Translations under genes and position numbers: made by a program
Notes under the pieces: generated by a model
The model's input: only the letters and a program-made list of their open reading frames with translations
What the model was told of the DNA's origin: nothing
Database searches by the model: none
IMG/VR virus record: IMGVR_UViG_3300048924_000191
Coordinates: 126,001 to 190,000 of that record
Length of the DNA: 64,000 nt
Direction: 5' to 3' (one strand)
Source: a virus
Shown here: positions 53,915-62,106 of the stretch, piece by piece
Layout: the number at the start of each line of letters is the position of its first letter
Numbering within the stretch: position 1 is the stretch's first letter

Positions 53915-55966
53915 TTAACGACGATCCCAGTCATCGCTGAAGAAGCGACCACCACGACCTTCGCGATCACGATCGCGGTCACGACCACGACGACGGCTCA
54001 CGCCGCCTTCGGAGATTGCCTGCGACGAGAACAGACGGTTACCCACCGAACGACGACCCGACAGGGTGTCGCCACCGGCGATGTACGGGCTCATGCGGGA
54101 CTTGTCCAGGGCGGACGCGAGAGCCGGCAGCAGGTTCTTCTGGAAGACCAGCTGTTCGGCAGTCTGTACGACATGGATGTCCGGCACGAACTTGCGCAGG
54201 ATGTGGTAACGCTCGGACAGGTTGTAGTCGACGGTGTGGCGGCTGTCTTCGAAGGTGAACTGGTAGTCGCGAACGAGCTCCAGATCTTTCGAACCAGCAC
54301 GGGTCAGCACAGCCGGTACGTTCCACTCGCTCAGCGGACGCAGAGTCGAGGTGTCCGGGTCGGTCCAGGTACCGATCAGAACGCGAGTACCCGCGGATTC
54401 AACAGGCAGAGGCATGCTGCCGCCGTTCATTTCGCGGTATTCTTCGCGGAAGCGGTCGTCGGTCAAAACGTCCCAGGCATCGTACAGCTTGGTGCACAGG
54501 GCGTCGACTTTCGACTTGCTTTCCTCGGTGGCGATCTTCTCGAAGATCGACAGGATTGCGGCGTTCTGGCCGGAACTGGCGGTGACCATACCGAACGACA
54601 CGTCGCGCTTGAAGAACGCGTCGATGAAGTCGGCGAAGTCGTCGTCGTTCATGTTGCTGGTGACCAGGTCCATTGCGTCGCGACGCTGATCATCTTCCAG
54701 ATCCGCCAGCAGGGCGATATCCTTCAGATCGAACACCGGCTTGACTTTGCCACCGACGGTCTTGCGAGGACGCGCCATGTTGGTCCAGCGGTAGTCGTTC
54801 GACAGCAGAGCCACGGAGCCCAGCGCCAGACCTACCAGACCCAGGCTGTTCGGGTAACCGTCGACCGGGGCGATGGAGTTGATGTTGATAACGCCCTGCA
54901 TGAAGGCGGTTTCGTCATCTTCGTCGCGGCGGCGGGTACGCTTACGGCTCAGGCGGTTGCGGTCACGATCGTTGTCGTCGTCCTGGATGAACATATCCAG
55001 AGAGCAACGGGCTTCGACCATCGGAGTACGCTCGTACAGATCGTCCTCGTCATCGTCGGTCCGTTCCGAGTAGTGCGAAGTTACCAACGCATCGGTACGG
55101 ATCGGCAGGCCGGAGGTGTCGTGGCCGAACGGCTGGTTGTAATCGATGGTGGCTTCCAGACGGTCGCCGCTGTCGATCAGTTCCGGACGCAGAGCGAACT
55201 CGCTGATTGCGTCTGGATTGCTGGCGTCCAGGATTTCCTGACGGTAACCGCACAGGGCATCGATGGCATTGTCGAAGATCTGAGCAACCACGCGGTTGTT
55301 TTCTTTCTCGGAGACTTCCGAGATCAGATCCGCCAGGATCACCTGCGAGTTGACCAGCACGACACGTTTGCAACCCAGGCCGGCCGCTTCTTCACGAATG
55401 CCTTTGGTGTAGGCGTCGTTCATGCGGTCTTCCGGCAGCACCAGCGCCTCGTAGTTGTCGCCACGAGATACCGCGTTGCGGGTGGTCTGGGAACCCGGCT
55501 GCTCGATGCAGAGGGTGTAGACCAGAGTTACGCCGCCCGGGATCAGTTTCGGCAGAGGCAGGCAGACCAGCAGGGACGGCAGAGCACGCGAGCCTTTACG
55601 GCCGGTATACGGCAGAACCTGGAAGCGCGACTGCTGGATGTCCGGGTGGATGTTTGGATTGTCGAAGGTCTTGGCAGCCTTGAAGGTATCCATCAGGATA
55701 GCCAGGGCAGCGTCAGAAACACCCGACATTTGCGGGCGGTTCATGGCACGACCGAGGGACGCCATGTTGAAGCCACGGCCTTCGTCTTCTTCTTCACCAC
55801 GACGCCCGCGCTTACCGCCACGGTCGCTGCGGTCACGGTCGCGGCCACCACGATCTTCATCACGGTCGCGGTCACGGTTTTCGGTGCGGTTCTCGCGGCC
55901 TTGATCGCCGGTCGACTTGTCGCCGCCGGTTGGTTCGTCGTCGAGTACCAGATCGTCATTGCTCAT
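53915..55966 (-). CDS. Large protein with Arg/Asp-rich segments at both ends
   Basis: 683 aa. Arg/Asp/Glu-rich disordered stretches lie at 24-65 (RDRDRDEDRGGRDRDRSDR), again in the middle (DDDNDRDRNRLSRKRTRRR) and at 658-683 (ends DDWDRR). The globular remainder is alpha/beta without a recognised catalytic motif. Codon use is highly biased, so it should be abundant. The gene has a 423-base leader region with two promoter-like elements, unique in the window. Together with the two other Arg/Asp-tail proteins it may act in a shared replication/transcription compartment. That is a hypothesis. Confidence 0.65.
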   Translation of the reverse strand: MSNDDLVLDDEPTGGDKSTGDQGRENRTENRDRDRDEDRGGRDRDRSDRGGKRGRRGEEEDEGRGFNMASLGRAMNRPQMSGVSDAALAILMDTFKAAKTFDNPNIHPDIQQSRFQVLPYTGRKGSRALPSLLVCLPLPKLIPGGVTLVYTLCIEQPGSQTTRNAVSRGDNYEALVLPEDRMNDAYTKGIREEAAGLGCKRVVLVNSQVILADLISEVSEKENNRVVAQIFDNAIDALCGYRQEILDASNPDAISEFALRPELIDSGDRLEATIDYNQPFGHDTSGLPIRTDALVTSHYSERTDDDEDDLYERTPMVEARCSLDMFIQDDDNDRDRNRLSRKRTRRRDEDDETAFMQGVININSIAPVDGYPNSLGLVGLALGSVALLSNDYRWTNMARPRKTVGGKVKPVFDLKDIALLADLEDDQRRDAMDLVTSNMNDDDFADFIDAFFKRDVSFGMVTASSGQNAAILSIFEKIATEESKSKVDALCTKLYDAWDVLTDDRFREEYREMNGGSMPLPVESAGTRVLIGTWTDPDTSTLRPLSEWNVPAVLTRAGSKDLELVRDYQFTFEDSRHTVDYNLSERYHILRKFVPDIHVVQTAEQLVFQKNLLPALASALDKSRMSPYIAGGDTLSGRRSVGNRLFSSQAISEGGVSRRRGRDRDRDREGRGGRFFSDDWDRR

Positions 55967-56172
55967 GTGTTGCTCCTAAAGGACAATTGTCTTGCGATAA
56001 TGGATTGCACAACTTCTCCTAATCGCGTCAGAGATTCCCGATCACGACTCACCGTCGTGAGCCCATCGGGCCTAGATTTCCCGGTGTGCAGCCGGGTATA
56101 ATGCGATTCGGTTCAAACCTTATATTGCCAAAGTAAAGTCTTACATCGAATCTCCCCTTCTGAATCAGTACA

Positions 56173-56184
56173 GTAATGTACTAA
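56173..56184 (-). promoter_or_regulatory. Putative phage promoter element
   Basis: Minus-strand TTAGTACATTAC, 206 bases upstream of the 683-aa gene. Confidence 0.45.
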
Positions 56185-56185
56185 C

Positions 56186-56231
56186 GTGATATTTTTAATC
56201 ACAATCATCGTCACGTTTGTATCACGATGAT
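56186..56231. repeat. Pair of inverted repeats
   Basis: GTGAT/ATCAC arms (56186-56190, 56198-56202) are followed by an 8-base perfect inverted repeat, ATCATCGT/ACGATGAT (56204-56211, 56224-56231), next to the promoter-like element at 56230. It could be an operator, a leader hairpin or part of an origin. Confidence 0.5.
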
Positions 56232-56241
56232 AATGTATCAC
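56230..56241 (-). promoter_or_regulatory. Putative phage promoter element
   Basis: Minus-strand GTGATACATTAT, 11 of 12 bases as at 5513, 263 bases upstream of the 683-aa gene. It overlaps the end of the inverted repeat by two bases. Confidence 0.5.
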
Positions 56242-56389
56242 CCACGAATCTTTAAACGTGGTGGTAATACAATGAAGGCGGAGTTGCGTAATTCTCCCCG
56301 GTCCAGGGACCTGCGGCAGACAGGTCATGTGAGTTCTTCACATATAATGGATATTGTCCGTAACTTTTTACATAGCGAGGGTAGAGTGG

Positions 56390-57502
56390 ATGTTCCAGCT
56401 ATTTGATTCGAGGAATATCTTTGATCGCTCGCCGTTCCAGTACGCCAGGATGGACTACCTGCGAGAGCGGGTTGGTGAGAACTACAAGAAACTGGTGGAC
56501 CAGCGGCGCTGGACTACGGGGCGGTTGGACAGCTCGCATTTACTGCGGTCTATCCTGCTCGGCCTCGCTGTTGAATTCAAGGGAGATCTACAGCAATACA
56601 TTCAGGCAGTGGGGGCAGCTGAGCGAAGAGTCGTACCTACGCTGAACCTGACATCTTCCTACAGCCGTGGGCGGTTGTTCACCGAAGGCGTCTTCTACAA
56701 CGACTGTCCTGAAATCATCATCGCCGCTCCAAGCTTTGATTGGACGGTCATGGATCTGTGGAAGGACTACCGGAAACTCAGTGCAGTAACGGTACTGTCT
56801 CACCCCATCACAGACATCGATGTAGTCGAGTTGGGGGTGATGAACAACTTCACCGTCAACAAACGGTTGGACTTGGCAATCATCGCTATCGACATTCCGC
56901 TCCTGGCGGCGCAATGGCAGCTGTGGAGAGCCGGTAACCCAGACGGTACACCAGAACACTTCCTGACGGAGGTTCCTCTGGTAGGGGCGGTGAAGAGCCA
57001 CCTCAACATCGCTTTCTTCAACAAGGTACGTGCGGCCATGGGGATCATCCCCTACATCAAGGCACGCACCAACCTGACGTTCCAGCAGTTCCCGGCAGAT
57101 GGCCCAGCCAACGACTTGGCAGCAACTGTAGTCAAGAACATCACGTCCAAGGCTATGCATGAGAACCAGATCCTCTCCAGCATCCCTGTGATCTTTGGCG
57201 ACAACTATCTGGACAGCGTCAGGTTCCCTGATGTGATGACGAGTTTCCAGATTGCCTGGGCGGATCAGGCTTTCAAGATGGACCCGGCTTCTGTAGTGCT
57301 TGAATGCATGAAGTACGTCGGAGACTCTCGTCTTCTGGATGTTCTCAAAATCATCCGCAGGACTTTGATTCAGAACGAAGAAGCCAAGACGCTGACGACA
57401 GGTTTGACCACCGCCGCTAGCGCCCTTCTCATGGATCGATTGACGGGGCTGGTAGTATCGCGTTTACCTAATCCGTTGGGTGTTGAAGAACCAACAGCAT
57501 AA
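56390..57502 (+). CDS. Hypothetical protein
   Basis: 370 aa from the ATG at 56390 (GAGG 10 bases upstream; the frame is open to 56354). Mostly helical, with hydrophobic stretches (LDLAIIAIDIPLLAAQWQLW) that look buried. No catalytic motif recognised. A single-gene plus-strand unit facing the minus-strand cluster, sharing a hairpin with the converging 138-aa gene. Confidence 0.6.
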   Translation: MFQLFDSRNIFDRSPFQYARMDYLRERVGENYKKLVDQRRWTTGRLDSSHLLRSILLGLAVEFKGDLQQYIQAVGAAERRVVPTLNLTSSYSRGRLFTEGVFYNDCPEIIIAAPSFDWTVMDLWKDYRKLSAVTVLSHPITDIDVVELGVMNNFTVNKRLDLAIIAIDIPLLAAQWQLWRAGNPDGTPEHFLTEVPLVGAVKSHLNIAFFNKVRAAMGIIPYIKARTNLTFQQFPADGPANDLAATVVKNITSKAMHENQILSSIPVIFGDNYLDSVRFPDVMTSFQIAWADQAFKMDPASVVLECMKYVGDSRLLDVLKIIRRTLIQNEEAKTLTTGLTTAASALLMDRLTGLVVSRLPNPLGVEEPTA

Positions 57503-57505
57503 GAC

Positions 57506-57536
57506 TACAGGGAGTGGGGAATCCCCACTCCCTGTA
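57506..57536. terminator. Bidirectional hairpin between convergent genes
   Basis: A 14-bp stem (57506-57519 with 57523-57536) with a 3-base loop lies between stops at 57502 (+) and 57542 (-). GACGGCATA precedes it on the minus strand. Confidence 0.75.
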
Positions 57537-57541
57537 TGCCG

Positions 57542-57958
57542 TCAAAGGACGGAGACGGCTTGTTGGGCCAGGTCTTCTTGTTCTTCGGTGTTGACGATAC
57601 GCTGTTGGCTGAAGTGCAGGTGCAGGATCTCGCCATCGGTGACGTCGTTTGCTGCACGGATCATCAGCTCTTGCACCGATTCGCCTTCTTTACCTTCGTA
57701 CACGGCCGACAAGATCTCACCGCCGTTGGCAGGTCGGATTGCCAGATAGATAGTCGGCGGACCTAACGTTACCGACGCTACGTTTTGAATCACTTCGTTG
57801 ACTATTGCTTGTGCCATCACAAAACCCTTCATGGTCGGCAAACGTTTAGCGACATCCCGCATGACTTCTTCCGAAGACTGTTGGGCGGCTTGAGGGACCC
57901 TGATCGACGTACGGCAACTCTGGGCCCGCTGACTCAGTTCGAACACATCGATATTCAT
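57542..57958 (-). CDS. Hypothetical protein
   Basis: 138-aa alpha/beta protein. Its ATG overlaps the stop of the 52-aa Cys-rich gene (ATGA), with AAGGAG inside that gene. Last gene of the unit containing the polymerase C-terminal half. No motif recognised. Confidence 0.62.
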   Translation of the reverse strand: MNIDVFELSQRAQSCRTSIRVPQAAQQSSEEVMRDVAKRLPTMKGFVMAQAIVNEVIQNVASVTLGPPTIYLAIRPANGGEILSAVYEGKEGESVQELMIRAANDVTDGEILHLHFSQQRIVNTEEQEDLAQQAVSVL

Positions 57959-58113
57959 TGTCGATTCTCCTTATTCTGACAATGGGCGCAGAAGCCGCAA
58001 TACTCACACCAAGGCACAGGTGGTGGCGCTGTCGGAACCGTTGTCGGCAGTGGTTTGCGGACTATCTCTGGACCAGCCGTGATGCGGTAGAGCAGATACA
58101 TTAACCATTTCAT
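57955..58113 (-). CDS. 52-aa Cys-rich small protein
   Basis: Small gene joined to both neighbours by ATGA overlaps: its ATG covers the polymerase stop and its TGA covers the next ATG. The product starts with a hydrophobic helix (MKWLMYLLYRI), then a Pro/Thr linker (PLPTTVPTAPPPVPW) and CEYCGFCAHC, four Cys at regular C-x2-C spacing. It looks like a metal-binding peptide, possibly membrane-anchored. Its place directly after the polymerase half suggests a link to replication. Confidence 0.6.
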   Translation of the reverse strand: MKWLMYLLYRITAGPEIVRKPLPTTVPTAPPPVPWCEYCGFCAHCQNKENRQ

Positions 58114-60236
58114 ATTTTCATCCCAAGGAAGTCGAACACCAAACGGTAGTTGTTTCGGTCAACAATGTGCAGACCGGTGGATTCCAGCGTGCGGTAGAAA
58201 CCTTCGTTGATCTGGTAGGTCAGCTTACGCACGTTGGCCGCAGACTGGATCTCTACAGGCAACCCACACTGCTTGATCGACATGGTCGGCAGATACACTG
58301 TCGGCAGTTCTGTACGGCCGTGCTTCGCCATCCACGCAATCATACGTTCAGCCAACGCTCGGTCTTCGATCTCAGCCAGCCATTCCTGCGTTTTGGTTTT
58401 GTTCACCAACTCGGTAGTGACTTTAACCACAGGGATAGGCGGTTGAATCGATTCACCGTACTTTGGACCAAACACTTCTTGCCACATCTCGAAGTAAGGG
58501 ACCTTGTTGGTCTCAGGTTTGATCGACGCAGACTTCAGGTAGGTGTACTCACCGCGCATGATCGAACGGATAGTGTCCAGTTCGAACTTAGCCACTTCTT
58601 CCAGCAGCTCTTTGGCCGAGATCTGTTCACTGTTGTTGGCAGCGTCCAGGATCTTACGGCGCATGCGGTCACCGCCTTGCAGCGTTTGTTTCTGGGTGGA
58701 CGAACCACGCAGCCCCACGCCTTTGGTTTCAGTCTCGTCTTCTTCGTAGATGTTACCTTCCCGCATCGACATCAAGGCGTAATAGTGCTTCGCCAAGTTA
58801 GTCCGAGCAAAGACTGGGAAGCCGTACTCGTTCTTCATCGCCAGACGGAAGGTGTTGGCAACTTCCACACCAACGTTGGCAGACAACATAGCCAGCGAGT
58901 GCGCAATGCACTGACACGCCATGTACGTCGCCAGATACCAGATCCGGTCGTTAACCTCACCACGAATCATGTTACCCGAGTACCACTGCACCCAGTATTC
59001 GGTAGTGAAGATCGAGGAGTCAGTATCCGCTGCCAGACAGGCACGACGCTGGATAGACTTCAGACTCGCCACAGTGGGAGGCAGGTGATCAGGTACGAAC
59101 AGACCAGAGATAAAGTCGGACCACTTCGCAGAGGACTGCATGAACTTCTGAGCAGTCTTACCGATGGTCTTCCAACCTTCCGGATTGTTCTCTTTCACCA
59201 GCTCGTGAGTTGTACCCTTGAGCACAGAGGCACACAAGGCGTTCACGTAAGCGATGTCAGTAGCATCCAGAGACTTCAGTGCTACGTCGGTATCGATATC
59301 GTCGGGAATGTCCGAAAGATCCAACGCGATCAGCTCGGACATCATTTGTCGAATGATGTCCGGGTTGTGCTTGGCTACGTGGAACATGTCGCCAGAATAC
59401 ACGACAGCTGCGCGCTCCAGCGGAGTCATGCCCTCAGCCAGCTGCAAGAACTTCTCCAGCTCGTGCGGGATACGCCAGTACAGTCTACCAGAGTACTCGA
59501 CCATGTCGACCACATCTTGAGCGGTCGGATAAACCAGATCGTACTTGGTGATGGTCTCCTGCATCCGATCGAGGTTTTCGATCGTTAAGATAGCCATTAA
59601 GTTTGCCCTGGCTATCTCTGGCGTATGGTAGTGCTTCGATCCCATGAGGAACCGTTCTACCGTGGCGTTACCGTAACCTGCGGCAGCACGGCAAAGCGAA
59701 GTCAGACTGGAGTGACCTGTCGCCAGATACAGCGCGTTACCTTCAAAGCCCCGCTGTCCAGATACCGAGTTGATTCGGATCTTACGGGCATTCTGGTCGT
59801 AGTCCGCCAATGCAGACTTGAGCATCTCGCCCAACTGCTTGAACTGGAACATCGCCTTCTTGGACGTCTTACGGGCTTTGATGTTGTCGTCCTGCCATTC
59901 CGCAGTAACTGACTTCTCAACTTCCGGACGTTCATACACCACCATCGACGGCGAAACAATACGACCGCTGTCAGTGATCTCCTGCACGTAGTTCAGGAAA
60001 CTGGTGGTATCTTCTACCCGATGTCCTTTGGCTTTGCTGATCAGCTGGGTCATGGCCGGATCTTTGATCGCGAGCTCTTTCCCTTCCTTGATCTTTTCTT
60101 GAACGAACTTCAGACTCCCCGTGTAACCACGACGGAGCATCAGCGAAATGTACTTGGCGTTCTGCCTGACGTAACCACGGCGAATGTCCAGGTTACGACG
60201 GTACTGCTCTACTGGGCGAACAAACGGGTTAGCCAT
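58110..60236 (-). CDS. Family B DNA polymerase, C-terminal half (motifs B and C)
   Basis: 708 aa from the ATG at 60236, two bases past the upstream stop. KIRINSVSGQRG (152-163) fits motif B (K-x3-N-S-x-Y-G), and AADTDSSIF (402-410) is motif C with both catalytic Asp. The exonuclease and motif A are missing and lie in 22176-24008, so the active site must be built from two proteins. Motifs B and C are about 250 residues apart, far more than usual, so the palm carries a large helical insertion. The thumb follows. The gene sits in a coupled cluster with small Cys-rich proteins on both sides. Confidence 0.78.
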   Translation of the reverse strand: MANPFVRPVEQYRRNLDIRRGYVRQNAKYISLMLRRGYTGSLKFVQEKIKEGKELAIKDPAMTQLISKAKGHRVEDTTSFLNYVQEITDSGRIVSPSMVVYERPEVEKSVTAEWQDDNIKARKTSKKAMFQFKQLGEMLKSALADYDQNARKIRINSVSGQRGFEGNALYLATGHSSLTSLCRAAAGYGNATVERFLMGSKHYHTPEIARANLMAILTIENLDRMQETITKYDLVYPTAQDVVDMVEYSGRLYWRIPHELEKFLQLAEGMTPLERAAVVYSGDMFHVAKHNPDIIRQMMSELIALDLSDIPDDIDTDVALKSLDATDIAYVNALCASVLKGTTHELVKENNPEGWKTIGKTAQKFMQSSAKWSDFISGLFVPDHLPPTVASLKSIQRRACLAADTDSSIFTTEYWVQWYSGNMIRGEVNDRIWYLATYMACQCIAHSLAMLSANVGVEVANTFRLAMKNEYGFPVFARTNLAKHYYALMSMREGNIYEEDETETKGVGLRGSSTQKQTLQGGDRMRRKILDAANNSEQISAKELLEEVAKFELDTIRSIMRGEYTYLKSASIKPETNKVPYFEMWQEVFGPKYGESIQPPIPVVKVTTELVNKTKTQEWLAEIEDRALAERMIAWMAKHGRTELPTVYLPTMSIKQCGLPVEIQSAANVRKLTYQINEGFYRTLESTGLHIVDRNNYRLVFDFLGMKI

Positions 60237-60238
60237 CG

Positions 60239-60505
60239 TTACAGAATCTCTCGTTGTTGACACACTGGGGGTTGGTCTGGCGTATCGCCGAAGTGGCCGG
60301 CAGCGCCTTGGGACGACTCAAACCTCGACCCGCAGTGGAAACATACCCACGCCTTATCGTGCATGGTGTACGACACGGAATCATCTTCCGTACCACGGAC
60401 CAGATCGACTCGCATGCCGAATTTGGTCCTGAACTCCGTCATTGCTTTGTAGAGTTCTTCTTCGTCGACAATGGGATCGACGACGGTGAGTGTGAGTCGG
60501 CTCAT
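60239..60505 (-). CDS. Small zinc-finger-like protein
   Basis: 88 aa. CFHCGSRF in the second half, then H about 15 residues later and a Cys near the end (PPVC), give a C-x2-C...H...C pattern that could hold one zinc. The N-terminal half is beta/alpha and acidic. It lies 2 bases before the polymerase half-gene and carries that gene's ribosome site, so the two should be co-expressed. Function unknown. Confidence 0.62.
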   Translation of the reverse strand: MSRLTLTVVDPIVDEEELYKAMTEFRTKFGMRVDLVRGTEDDSVSYTMHDKAWVCFHCGSRFESSQGAAGHFGDTPDQPPVCQQREIL

Positions 60506-60548
60506 GACCTTCCCTCCTGTTAACTACATCAGTTGGACGTTCGTTAAC

Positions 60549-60591
60549 AAAAAAAAAGACCACCCTACCCGCCCCTTTCGGAGCGGGTAGG
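60549..60591 (-). terminator. Intrinsic terminator, minus strand
   Basis: A 9-bp stem (60564-60572 with 60583-60591) is followed on the minus strand by GTGGTC and nine T (60557-60549). It separates the small-gene run from the polymerase unit. Confidence 0.85.
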
Positions 60592-60597
60592 TGTGCG

Positions 60598-60996
60598 TCA
60601 CGGGTTGACGTACTCGAACGAGAAGTTCTCGATACCAGACTTGAGCGCCATGGTCTTGAGCGATTCGATCTGCTCGTCGGTGGCGTCAGGTAGACGCATG
60701 ATCCGAGGGACGTTACCGCCACTCTCGATCGAGGTCTCGATGATCCACGGAATGCCGTAGTAACTCGGCACGCTGTTCGCGTCAATGAATTTGGCATAGA
60801 GGTAATCGGTATATCTCACCGGCTTTGGGTCGGGGATGAACGGCAGGTACTGGCGGTGATCTGCCACCGGGTCCTCACCGATCGCCAGGAGAGTCTGTGC
60901 ATCCAAGAAGCTAATCAACTTCAAGTTACGCAGTTTCTCCCCGGCAACAGTGGTGAAGGTCAGCGTTTGGCCGACCGCATTGTTGTCCAACTTCAT
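60598..60996 (-). CDS. Hypothetical protein
   Basis: 132 aa from the ATG at 60996; GGAGGA lies seven bases upstream inside the previous gene's end, whereas the GTG at 61002 would be too close. Alpha/beta. No motif recognised. Last gene of the small-gene run. Confidence 0.6.
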   Translation of the reverse strand: MKLDNNAVGQTLTFTTVAGEKLRNLKLISFLDAQTLLAIGEDPVADHRQYLPFIPDPKPVRYTDYLYAKFIDANSVPSYYGIPWIIETSIESGGNVPRIMRLPDATDEQIESLKTMALKSGIENFSFEYVNP

Positions 60997-60998
60997 CG

Positions 60999-61337
60999 TC
61001 ACTCCTCCAAGACAGCCAGGTAATAGCCGTCCTTATCAAACTCCAGGGACTTCACTTGACCCGTACGCATCAGGTCGAAGAGATTCACATCATCCACTTG
61101 AAGGAAGAGTTGTTCCAGATAGAAGCACCCGTAGCCCAGCTCTATTTCTTCGAAAGCCTTATCGTTGCCAGACATGGCATTGAGGCACAACTGGACATGC
61201 TCCTCATAATCCATGGGGTGGCAACTGTGTTGCGGCGGGTAAGTGTCACAGGGCTCGTACTGGAACTCTTGATAGGCTAATGCCTGCAGAGCTAAGTAGA
61301 ACTTAGGACTATACCCAATGAAGGAATGTTCTCCCAC
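60999..61337 (-). CDS. Hypothetical protein
   Basis: 112 aa starting at GTG with GGAG seven bases upstream. Acidic, with Cys and His scattered in the first half (EPCDTYPPQHSCHPMDYEEH) but no clear finger. Stop and next start are two bases apart. Function unknown. Confidence 0.58.
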   Translation of the reverse strand: MGEHSFIGYSPKFYLALQALAYQEFQYEPCDTYPPQHSCHPMDYEEHVQLCLNAMSGNDKAFEEIELGYGCFYLEQLFLQVDDVNLFDLMRTGQVKSLEFDKDGYYLAVLEE

Positions 61338-61355
61338 TCGGGTTCTCCAGTCAGT

Positions 61356-61799
61356 TTAAACGACCATCATTATCACGTTACAGTATATCTTCCGGTTAGC
61401 GCCGGTGAGACTGACTGTACCTTCGACTACCTTTGCTCCAACATACCCTAAGTGCTTTGTGTAACGAGCTATTGCTGGGTAGAAGGAGTTGACTACGTAA
61501 TCGGCAACGATCAGCGCGTCTTCGAAATCTTTGACTCGGCCTTTGTCACACAACTCCATGGCTTTCTTCGCGAGTAGCCCTGGATCGGTAGTCGGTGGAG
61601 ACTTAATCGAATCGTAATCCGTGAGAATGCCGGCAAGGTCATACCCCAAATCACATACTTCGTAATCCACCTGGTTAATGAACTTGCGGGTCAGGTCAGT
61701 CACATCAACTACGACGTAGGACTTATCGCCGCGGTTATTGGACGCTGATGACCTGTCGTCGCTTGTTGAGTTCGATGACCGTAAGTGATTTCGGATCAT
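61356..61799 (-). CDS. Hypothetical protein
   Basis: 147 aa from the ATG at 61799 with GAGG 10 bases upstream. It overlaps the upstream gene by 65 bases. The N-terminal 25 residues are Ser/Asn/Arg-rich, probably because they are read across the overlap; the rest is alpha/beta. No family recognised. Confidence 0.58.
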   Translation of the reverse strand: MIRNHLRSSNSTSDDRSSASNNRGDKSYVVVDVTDLTRKFINQVDYEVCDLGYDLAGILTDYDSIKSPPTTDPGLLAKKAMELCDKGRVKDFEDALIVADYVVNSFYPAIARYTKHLGYVGAKVVEGTVSLTGANRKIYCNVIMMVV

Positions 61800-62103
61800 G
61801 GGAGATGACCTCAATGTCTTCCAGGGCCGTTACGGGAAACCCGCACTGACCCACTGTGTTGTACAGCAAGTCGTACAGCCTGAGTGCTGGGTGACCCCGC
61901 GGTAAGTCCGGAAACATCCCAAACGGTGGTGGCCACGACAGCTGATGATTGGCAAACGGCATTTGCTCTGCAAACTGCCCAGCTCGGATACGCAGGATTG
62001 ACATCGCAAACGAAAGCTGCTCTTGCGTCCTGTATCCAATTAAGCACTCGCTGTGAAAACTCACGCGATGCGGAATGCGGTTCAGTGGGATTAGGTTGGA
62101 CAT
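61735..62103 (-). CDS. Hypothetical protein
   Basis: 122 aa. The ATG at 62103 follows GGGGGTG. Pro-rich centre (SWPPPFGMFPDLPRGHPALR) with a short C-terminal beta region. No motif recognised. Confidence 0.58.
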   Translation of the reverse strand: MSNLIPLNRIPHRVSFHSECLIGYRTQEQLSFAMSILRIRAGQFAEQMPFANHQLSWPPPFGMFPDLPRGHPALRLYDLLYNTVGQCGFPVTALEDIEVISHDPKSLTVIELNKRRQVISVQ

Positions 62104-62106
62104 CAG

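Larger units (their letters stand above)
55967..56389. promoter_or_regulatory. Long divergent intergenic regulatory region
   Basis: 423 bases without a supported gene, between the divergent 683-aa and 370-aa genes. It holds two minus-strand promoter-like elements (56173, 56230), two inverted repeats at 56186-56231, a small CCCGG/CCGGG hairpin near 56080 and an A/T-rich plus-strand ATATAATGGATATTG at 56342. An ORF of 71 codons (56113-56328, -) has no ribosome site and covers these elements, so I do not call it. Confidence 0.6.

Noticed and set aside
53153-56101. 982-codon plus-strand open frame
   Set aside because: It runs across two minus-strand genes, including the RNAP catalytic subunit, and through a terminator. 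It is an antisense shadow.
56075-56130. tRNA-like GGTTCAAACC with a nearby CCCGG/CCGGG hairpin
   Set aside because: No matching T-stem, acceptor stem or anticodon arm can be drawn, so it is a chance T-loop-like string.
56113-56328. 71-codon minus-strand ORF in the long intergenic region
   Set aside because: No ribosome site; it covers two promoter-like elements and inverted repeats; composition is not protein-like.
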